A stretch of 36,850 bases of DNA from contig NZ_GL538194.1 of NCBI RefSeq assembly GCF_000165735.1, positions 1 through 36,850 of the forward strand. Reading direction: 5' to 3'. A program made the position numbers and the translations under genes. This document shows, piece by piece, positions 31,730 to 36,850 of this stretch (positions are counted from its first letter, which is position 1; each line of letters begins with the position of its first letter). This stretch comes from Megasphaera micronuciformis F0359 (lineage in GTDB: Bacteria; Bacillota; Negativicutes; Veillonellales; Megasphaeraceae). Under the pieces are notes generated by a model. It made no database searches, had not been told where the DNA came from, and saw nothing but the letters and a program-made list of their open reading frames with translations.

Positions 31730-32704
31730 TTAGACGAAAAGAAGATGTCCTAAATAGACAACAATCGGTATGGTAAAGGCGCTGAAAGCAGTCGTATTCA
31801 TAACCGTTTGTAAGGCGTAATCCCCGTTATTGTTAAATTCCATAGCGAAAAAAGCCGTATTGACTGCTGTAGGGATAGAGCAATATACGAGAAATACCAT
31901 AGAGCCGACAGCCGAAAAGGTGCCGGGAGCCATCCAGTTAGCTGCGTAAACCGTGCAAAGTCCCAGTATAGGTAAAAAAATGAGTTTAATTACACCGGCA
32001 ATGCAGACGTCTGTATTGAAACGGCCTATGCCGCTTTGGGACAGTTGAATCCCTACGGTAATCATAGCTACGGGCAACAAGGCGTGTCCGGCCATATCCA
32101 GAACCGGCCAGAAAAAGAATTGAGTCGCATCTATTTCGGCCCAGCGGCAAATCAGGGCGGCACTGATCATATATACCATTGGCATGCGAAAGATGACACT
32201 CAGTGTATCGTGAACTGTCAGGTTACCGCGAGCTGCCTGGTACAATCCTAAGGTATTAAGAAAAACACTTTGAATCACATAAATGACCAACTGTACTACC
32301 ATGGCTTCGGCCAAGTAAACCGGTTGTCCGTCCACCAAAAAAGGGGGGTGTGAAAAAATCAGTAAGATTAAAGATACGCCCAGATTTCCCGTGTTATTAA
32401 ACATGAGTGCATTGCGACAGGCACGAATCATACCGGCATCGTAGCCGCGAGCTTTACCGACCCCTTCAGCGATTAAGGCTGACAGTATCAAGAAAAAGAG
32501 GACTGTTAAAATAATAGGAACACTCGTAGCAGGAAAGTCCGTAGTGTAAATACTCGTGAAAATGAAAGACGGAATGACGATGTACATTAAAAACTTTGAT
32601 AATGTTCGTACGTCCAGATGAAGTTTTTTATCCAACAGAAAGCCTAGTGCCGTAAGGCCGAAGATAGGCAACATTGTGTGTTCGATAATAAATAAAAAGA
32701 CCAT
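31730..32704 (-). CDS. AEC-family (auxin efflux carrier-type) transporter
   Basis: A 324-residue inner-membrane protein of the AEC family, related to plant auxin carriers and to bacterial malate or malonate permeases. About ten hydrophobic segments are visible. Typical stretches are LTALGFLLDKKLHLDVRTLSKF, the NNTGNLGVSL motif and PTAVNTAFFAMEFNNNGD near the C-terminus. The start is the ATG at 32702-32704, 7 bases after AAAGG. It sits 38 bases after the M20 gene, so it may be cotranscribed with it. Substrate is probably an organic acid; transport of aryl-acetates from the ior pathway is only a guess. Confidence 0.86.
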   Translation of the reverse strand: MVFLFIIEHTMLPIFGLTALGFLLDKKLHLDVRTLSKFLMYIVIPSFIFTSIYTTDFPATSVPIILTVLFFLILSALIAEGVGKARGYDAGMIRACRNALMFNNTGNLGVSLILLIFSHPPFLVDGQPVYLAEAMVVQLVIYVIQSVFLNTLGLYQAARGNLTVHDTLSVIFRMPMVYMISAALICRWAEIDATQFFFWPVLDMAGHALLPVAMITVGIQLSQSGIGRFNTDVCIAGVIKLIFLPILGLCTVYAANWMAPGTFSAVGSMVFLVYCSIPTAVNTAFFAMEFNNNGDYALQTVMNTTAFSAFTIPIVVYLGHLLFV

Positions 32705-32742
32705 AGGTACGCCTTTCAAAAGAGGAATACGTAAAAATGGAA

Positions 32743-33903
32743 TTAGCGATAGAGCGGCAAATAATACACGAGGGTTGCCAGTGCTTCACAGGTATATTTA
32801 AGCATAACCGTATCCCAAATGAAGTCGGGAGAACCGTCATAAACGGGGGTATCACGGTTGATTCCGGCAAAAACGCTGAGAGTCGGGCATTTAGAGGCAA
32901 GCCGAGTGATGTCGTCAGAGTGAAATCCGGGATTCATAGGAAGACAAGTGAAACGATCAGTTCCGTATTCAGCCAAAACTTGATAAGCCTGCTTGCATAG
33001 TTGCGCATCATTTTCTCCGGCATCCGATCGGGAAATGACTGACAAATGTCCGTTCGGATACAGAGAATGCAACTTCTGAAGGAGGTTGTCACGGATTTGT
33101 GAGTCATAAGTTCGTAAGGTGCCGGAAATGCTTATACAAGCCGGGAGTACGGTTAAATTACCGCTATTCGAATCGAAAGAAAAAGACAGAGATGCTTTGT
33201 TGTTCGGCAAAGCATCCACCTGAGTGACGGCCTCGTGCATGAATTTAATAGCTGTTGTAAAGGCGTTTTCATCTGTGGAGACGGCATAAGGACGACCGCT
33301 TTTTCCGTGTATAGCCAGACGGAAATCGTCGCGGGATGCAAAGAGAGGCCCCGTTGCAAGGCCTAGATAGCCTCCTTTTAAGGATCCGTCCAATTGCATA
33401 TCCAAGACGTAATCGACAGACGGATTTGACAAAATACCGCTGTCAATCATTTTGTCGAGGCAACCTCCGGTTTCCGTATCGGGTTCGAAAACCAGGCGAA
33501 CGGTGCCATGCAACTGGTCGTTATGGGATGTCAGTATTTTAGCCAAACCTAACAGGTTGGCAATAAGTCCGTCATGCCCTGACGCATGCATGACGCCGGA
33601 AACCAGGGATGCATAGGGTAAATCATTATTTTCATCCAAGGCGACGGCATCTGTTTTGGCGCGTAATAATACGGTAGGACCGGGAAGCGCTCCACGAATT
33701 AGGGCAGTTACCCCCGTGCCGGCAATGATGCGGATGTCTTCGGCACCCAGAAGACTTAGTTCGCGAAAAATAGTTTTACATGTATCGAATTCATTGCCGC
33801 TCGTTTCAGGGCGAGCATGAAAATATTCTCTCATTTCCATCATATACGGCATAACTTTGCGGACTGCCGTTCGAATGGAAAAGGTAACAGAAGTTGCGGT
33901 CAT
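32743..33903 (-). CDS. M20-family amidohydrolase-like protein with altered metal site
   Basis: A 386-residue protein with the fold and layout of M20/peptidase D amidohydrolases (N-acyl amino acid hydrolases). The start is the ATG at 33901-33903 after GGAGG. Standard metal ligands have changed: HACGHD is HASGHD here (S108 replaces the ligand Cys), the EExG pair is ETGG (E144-T145), and the usual His in the following beta strand reads as D168 (VLDMQLDG). The dimerisation lid (FRLAIHGKSGRPYAV) and the C-terminal HSDDI motif remain. Lost or altered metal binding, a different metal, or a new function are all possible. It is the first gene of a run with the AEC transporter and the membrane protein, behind an operator-like palindrome. 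Confidence 0.75.
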   Translation of the reverse strand: MTATSVTFSIRTAVRKVMPYMMEMREYFHARPETSGNEFDTCKTIFRELSLLGAEDIRIIAGTGVTALIRGALPGPTVLLRAKTDAVALDENNDLPYASLVSGVMHASGHDGLIANLLGLAKILTSHNDQLHGTVRLVFEPDTETGGCLDKMIDSGILSNPSVDYVLDMQLDGSLKGGYLGLATGPLFASRDDFRLAIHGKSGRPYAVSTDENAFTTAIKFMHEAVTQVDALPNNKASLSFSFDSNSGNLTVLPACISISGTLRTYDSQIRDNLLQKLHSLYPNGHLSVISRSDAGENDAQLCKQAYQVLAEYGTDRFTCLPMNPGFHSDDITRLASKCPTLSVFAGINRDTPVYDGSPDFIWDTVMLKYTCEALATLVYYLPLYR

Positions 33904-33917
33904 AGGAAACACCTCCG

Positions 33918-33936
33918 GCATCGGACAGTCCGATGC
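33918..33936. promoter_or_regulatory. Perfect palindrome at the transcription start, likely operator
   Basis: GCATCGGAC (33918-33926), a single A, then GTCCGATGC (33928-33936): a perfect 9+9 inverted repeat between the -10 box and the ribosome site of the M20 gene. A one-base centre is too tight for a good RNA hairpin loop, so a protein-binding operator is more likely. Confidence 0.6.
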
Positions 33937-33939
33937 TTA

Positions 33940-33969
33940 ATTATGGTTATATATAAGATTCGTCGTCAG
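33940..33969 (-). promoter_or_regulatory. Candidate promoter of the M20-AEC-membrane protein run
   Basis: On the minus strand CTGACG (33964-33969), an 18-base spacer and CATAAT (33940-33945). The palindrome at 33918-33936 covers the expected start site, so a repressor bound there would block transcription. Confidence 0.5.
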
Positions 33970-33991
33970 TCTGAAAAATCCTTTAAAAATA

Positions 33992-34372
33992 CTAAAAAAA
34001 GGATTCTCCCGCAATGAGACCTATAAAACAACAGATGAAAGCAACTCCGACATTGAGCAAACCGTACAGACAGGCATAAGAGAGGTGGCCCGTACGAATA
34101 AGCGTTAAAAGCTCGAGGTTGTAAGTGGAAAAGGTCGTAAATCCCCCGAGAACTCCCGTAACGGCAAAGAGTCTTATTGCCGGCGGCAAATCGGCGTGTA
34201 CGGAAAAATATGCGGCACATAGACCGATCATAAAGGAACCCGCAATGTTTACGATAGCTGTACCGTACGGAAAAAGCAAGCCGCCGTGTTCATTGGCATA
34301 AAAAGAAACTAAAAAGCGCAGTGCGGCTCCAAGGCCGCCGCCGCAAGCGATGACTAATATATTTTGAGCCAT
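33992..34372 (-). CDS. crcB: CrcB/Fluc fluoride channel
   Basis: A 126-residue dual-topology membrane protein of the CrcB/Fluc family that lets fluoride leave the cell. Four hydrophobic segments are visible. GGGLGAALRF, AIVNIAGSFMIG and GGFTTFSTYNLE are the pore and Phe-box motifs of the family. The start is the ATG at 34370-34372 after GGAGGTAATT; an earlier ATG has no ribosome site. It is divergent from a CLC antiporter gene. There is no second crcB gene next to it, so it probably works as a homodimer. No fluoride riboswitch was recognised upstream. Confidence 0.93.
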   Translation of the reverse strand: MAQNILVIACGGGLGAALRFLVSFYANEHGGLLFPYGTAIVNIAGSFMIGLCAAYFSVHADLPPAIRLFAVTGVLGGFTTFSTYNLELLTLIRTGHLSYACLYGLLNVGVAFICCFIGLIAGESFF

Positions 34373-34449
34373 AATTACCTCCATTATATTCATTTATAGG
34401 TAACACGATAAAAGGAGCCTTGTCAATTTCAGATAGACGAATCAGCCTG

Positions 34450-34458
34450 TGCTATAAT
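34450..34458 (+). promoter_or_regulatory. Extended -10 promoter of the CLC gene
   Basis: TGCTATAAT at 34450-34458: a perfect -10 with the TGn extension, 29 bases before the ATG, which has GGGAGGATATT upstream. No clear -35 at the right spacing was seen. Confidence 0.55.
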
Positions 34459-34487
34459 ACGAAGAGAATAACTTTCGGGAGGATATT

Positions 34488-36059
34488 ATGCATATTTCGG
34501 GGCAATTGATTCCGACAATTCGTCAATTAAACACTTGGCCGCGGTTTCGTCTACGGCTTTTTGCCGAAGGGGCTCTGGTAGGTGTATTCGCCGGCCTGAC
34601 GGCCGGTTTTTTTCGCTTTGCTTTGGAAAAAGGAACTTTATTGCGAGAATATATATATACTATATTAATACAATCGGATTTATGGGTAAACCTTCTATGG
34701 TTTGCAGCACTTGCCGCGGCCGGATATATTTTGTGGCGCTGTGTTGCTTATGAACCTGATGCGGCAGGAAGCGGCATACCGCAAGTAAAAGGGGCAATTG
34801 CCTGTGCTTTGCACATGTGTTGGTGGAGGATTTTGTGGGTAAAGTTGTTTAGCGGAATTTTGGGAATCGGCTTGGGCTTGTCACTGGGACGTGAAGGGCC
34901 GTCCATTCAGTTGGGAGCCGTGGCGGCTCAAGGGATTAGTGAGACTATGGGTCGCACGCGTATGGAAGAACGGTATCTAATCACAGCGGGGGCCAGTGCC
35001 GGTCTGGCAATGGCTTTTAATGCCCCTTTAGCGGGAGTACTCTTTGCCTTGGAAGAACTGCACCGCAATTTTTCCGGCGTAGTTTTGGCTCCGGCTATGG
35101 CGGCAGCCTTGATTTCCGCCGTTTTATGTCGATTTATGTTTGGGGGACAGTCGGTATTTCAGTTCGGAATGTTACCGACCTTTCCCGTTGAATACACGTG
35201 GTTAGCTGTTATTCTAGGACTTATCTTGGGATTGTGCGGATTGGTATTTAATAAGGGATTATTGGCATCGCGAAAGTTTTATGAATTGCCCGTATTCAGG
35301 AAACCTTGGATGCCTGTTGCATTCGCGTTGTTTACTGCCGGAATTTTGGGTTATGTGCTGCCGCAGGTTTTGGGTGGCGGTAATGATTTAATTAATTCAC
35401 TGCATAGTATGCCTTTATCATTGCAACTTTTCGGGATTCTGTTGGTCGGAAAGTTTTTATTTACGTTAGTCAGCTACGGTAGCGGAGTTCCCGGGGGATT
35501 TTTCCTTCCAATCCTGGTTATCGGAGCCTTAACGGGGAGTGTAATCGGCATCGGGTTCATTCAAATCGGACTGGTAGAAGAAGCTTACTTATCAAATATT
35601 GTCATTATTTCCATGGCTGCATTTTTTACGGCTTCTGTGCACTCTCCCATAACGGGGACCGTTCTGATTATGGAAATGACCGGTTCATATGAGCATTTGC
35701 TGGTATTATGCATGGCCTCTTTGATTGCTTTGGTAACAGCCAAGCTTTGTGGAGGCAAGCCTATTTATGATACCTTGCTTGAACGACTCCTGAAAACGGG
35801 GAATAAAGTCGGAACTCATGAGAATCAGCGCAATATCATAGAGTTTGCTGTTATCGGCGGCAGTCGCTTGGACGGTAAAAAAGTAACGTCCGTTGAATGG
35901 CCGGAACGGGTAGCTTTGGTGGATATTAAGCGAGGCGACGGGGAAATTATTCCTGACAGTCGGGCTGTAATACAGGCGGGAGATTATATTTATATATTAA
36001 CGGATTCTCCGCAATCGGCTGAGGCGGTACGTTGCTTGGCAGAAGAAGAAATTGTATAA
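34488..36059 (+). CDS. CLC-family chloride channel/antiporter with C-terminal TrkA-C domain
   Basis: A 523-residue membrane protein. The CLC core (about 1-430) has GSGIP at 94-98, GREGP with gating E136 at 134-138, LEELHRNFS with E190 at the position of the proton-side glutamate of CLC-ec1, and GVPGGFFLPILVIGA. KPIYDTLLERL carries the conserved Tyr. These point to a Cl-/H+ exchanger rather than the fluoride-specific CLC-F type. The last 80 residues form a TrkA-C-like regulatory domain (EFAVIGGSRLDGKKV to AGDYIYILTD), which commonly binds nucleotides or ions. It is divergent from crcB. Likely roles are anion and pH homeostasis. Confidence 0.92.
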   Translation: MHISGQLIPTIRQLNTWPRFRLRLFAEGALVGVFAGLTAGFFRFALEKGTLLREYIYTILIQSDLWVNLLWFAALAAAGYILWRCVAYEPDAAGSGIPQVKGAIACALHMCWWRILWVKLFSGILGIGLGLSLGREGPSIQLGAVAAQGISETMGRTRMEERYLITAGASAGLAMAFNAPLAGVLFALEELHRNFSGVVLAPAMAAALISAVLCRFMFGGQSVFQFGMLPTFPVEYTWLAVILGLILGLCGLVFNKGLLASRKFYELPVFRKPWMPVAFALFTAGILGYVLPQVLGGGNDLINSLHSMPLSLQLFGILLVGKFLFTLVSYGSGVPGGFFLPILVIGALTGSVIGIGFIQIGLVEEAYLSNIVIISMAAFFTASVHSPITGTVLIMEMTGSYEHLLVLCMASLIALVTAKLCGGKPIYDTLLERLLKTGNKVGTHENQRNIIEFAVIGGSRLDGKKVTSVEWPERVALVDIKRGDGEIIPDSRAVIQAGDYIYILTDSPQSAEAVRCLAEEEIV

Positions 36060-36188
36060 TAATTAAAAGGCTATACAAGATAAGGGAAAAAACATTAGAA
36101 AAACAGCTAAAATACATGAGAAAATAGTTGATCGACCATTACAAAAAGGTATAAAAATATCAATAGTTATGTATAAAACTGTAGAATT

Positions 36189-36236
36189 TTGACTTAACCA
36201 TCTTTTTTTGCTATACTCACCGTAAGCAGAGCTTAC
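36189..36236 (+). promoter_or_regulatory. Promoter and 5' hairpin of the 3D-domain gene
   Basis: TTGACT (36189-36194), a 17-base spacer and TATACT (36212-36217) form a near-consensus sigma-70 promoter. GTAAGC (36222-36227) and GCTTAC (36231-36236) form a 6-bp hairpin right at the predicted transcript start, possibly protecting the RNA 5' end. The rest of 36060-36256 is A/T-rich with nothing else recognised. Confidence 0.7.
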
Positions 36237-36256
36237 TGTTTAATCGAGGTGGTTTT

Positions 36257-36820
36257 TTGAAGAAATTCACAATACTTTTACTTACTCTTATTTTTACCTT
36301 ATCTTTATCAGCCATCGTAATGGCTAATGTTTCTTTAGGAATGACAGGCACACGCGTTGCGAGTGTTCAGAATATGCTAATCGGCACGGGATATTTGACT
36401 GACGGGGCGGATGGTGTGTTTGGAAGCGGTACACAGGCTGCTGTACAACGGTTCCAAGCGGATCATGGGTTGACGGCTGACGGTATTGTCGGCACGCAGA
36501 CGATGAATGCGTTATCAACTGCCAGCGGACAACCTATTCCTGTCGATAATACAATTGTAATGGAAGCTACTGCTTATACTGCCGATGATCCCGGCAATAG
36601 CGGATATACCGCAACGGGACAGCCTTTGGCATACGGAATGGTATCCGTAGATCCCAATGTAATTCCGTTGGGAAGTCAATTATATATTGAAGGATACGGA
36701 TATGCCGTTGCTGCCGATACGGGCGGAGGTATTGTGGGAAATCGAATCGATTTGGCTATGGATTCCGTTTCCGACGCATTGAATTTCGGTCGCAGAGATG
36801 TGGTCGTACACGTATTGTAA
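36257..36820 (+). CDS. Secreted cell-wall protein with peptidoglycan-binding and 3D domains
   Basis: A 187-residue exported protein. The TTG start at 36257 follows GAGGTGG; a signal peptide occupies about 1-23 (KKFTILLLTLIFTLSLS, cleavage near VMA-N). A PG_binding_1 domain follows (LGMTGTRVASVQNMLIGTGY to GIVGTQTMNALS, about 27-87). The C-terminal 3D domain (about 100-187) has the three aspartates D132 (VDPNVIPLG), D154 (AADTGGGI) and D165 (IDLAMDS), as in YocH- or Rpf2/MltA-like wall lytic proteins. It most likely cuts or remodels peptidoglycan. It has its own promoter, and a palindromic terminator begins at 36829. Confidence 0.92.
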   Translation: MKKFTILLLTLIFTLSLSAIVMANVSLGMTGTRVASVQNMLIGTGYLTDGADGVFGSGTQAAVQRFQADHGLTADGIVGTQTMNALSTASGQPIPVDNTIVMEATAYTADDPGNSGYTATGQPLAYGMVSVDPNVIPLGSQLYIEGYGYAVAADTGGGIVGNRIDLAMDSVSDALNFGRRDVVVHVL

Positions 36821-36828
36821 TAAAAAAA

Positions 36829-36850
36829 CAGGGAGACATATGTCTCCCTG
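36829..36850 (+). terminator. Terminator after the 3D-domain gene, at the window edge
   Basis: A perfect 11-bp inverted repeat (36829-36839 and 36840-36850) preceded by an A-run, 8 bases after the stop codon. The expected T-run lies beyond the window. Confidence 0.7.

Noticed and set aside
31730-32704. Auxin exporter linked to the IorAB (indoleacetate) route
   Set aside because: The AEC family is named for auxin carriers, but bacterial members mostly move malate or similar acids. The gene is about 13 kb from iorA in another transcription unit.
34373-34487. Fluoride riboswitch upstream of crcB or the CLC gene
   Set aside because: A CCGAAAG string is present on the minus strand, but it is the complement of the CLC ribosome-site region. 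The rest of the fluoride aptamer pattern is missing on both strands.
34488-36059. CLC-F type fluoride/proton antiporter
   Set aside because: The protein has GSGIP and GREGP as in chloride-type CLCs, not the altered selectivity motifs of CLC-F.

Overview
The window looks like a chromosomal piece of an anaerobic, amino-acid-fermenting Firmicute that has an outer membrane, most likely in the Negativicutes (Veillonella/Dialister-like). This placement is inference from gene content. Evidence includes the Firmicute order rpsF-ssb-rpsR, strong AGGAGG ribosome sites with GTG and TTG starts, ferredoxin-dependent 2-oxoacid oxidation, CoA-transferases, and DedA plus ArnT-like glycosyltransferases that fit a diderm envelope. 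Most genes are on the minus strand. No rRNA, tRNA, CRISPR array or prophage was seen.

Region 1 (1-5850): a decayed IS3-family element runs off the left edge and ends 28 bases from the stop codon of an Mrp/NBP35-type Fe-S carrier gene. That gene has a textbook promoter and a roughly 270-nt structured leader. Upstream lies a two-gene unit, gamma-glutamyltransferase then an L-cysteine-desulfidase-like enzyme. A lipid kinase gene is divergent from it.

Region 2 (5900-12400): the rpsF-ssb-rpsR operon, a stand-alone CoA-transferase, an EF-G-like GTPase, a small apparently frameshifted reading frame, and an M18 aminopeptidase.

Region 3 (12418-20911), the most interesting part: a five-gene minus-strand operon, iorA-iorB-amino acid permease-aminotransferase-CoA-transferase. 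It reads as a complete route from imported (probably aromatic) amino acid, through the 2-oxoacid and acyl-CoA, to a free arylacetate-type acid with CoA passed to acetate. A divergent sigma-54 activator with a PrpR-type sensor domain flanks it. A sigma-54-like promoter lies before iorA, and a perfect palindrome lies about 110 bp upstream of the predicted start, which suits an enhancer site.

Region 4 (20922-26040): a 2-hydroxyacid dehydrogenase, a DEDDh exonuclease, a YgjP-type metallopeptidase, an orphan substrate-binding protein, a secreted protein of unknown function and a radical SAM protein.

Region 5 (26081-36850): a tightly packed DedA, ArnT-like, ArnT-like, uracil-DNA-glycosylase-family operon. 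Then come a membrane protein, an AEC transporter, an M20-family protein that has lost standard metal ligands, a CrcB fluoride channel divergent from a CLC antiporter, and a secreted 3D-domain cell-wall protein.

All family calls come from reading the translated sequences. No database search was run.
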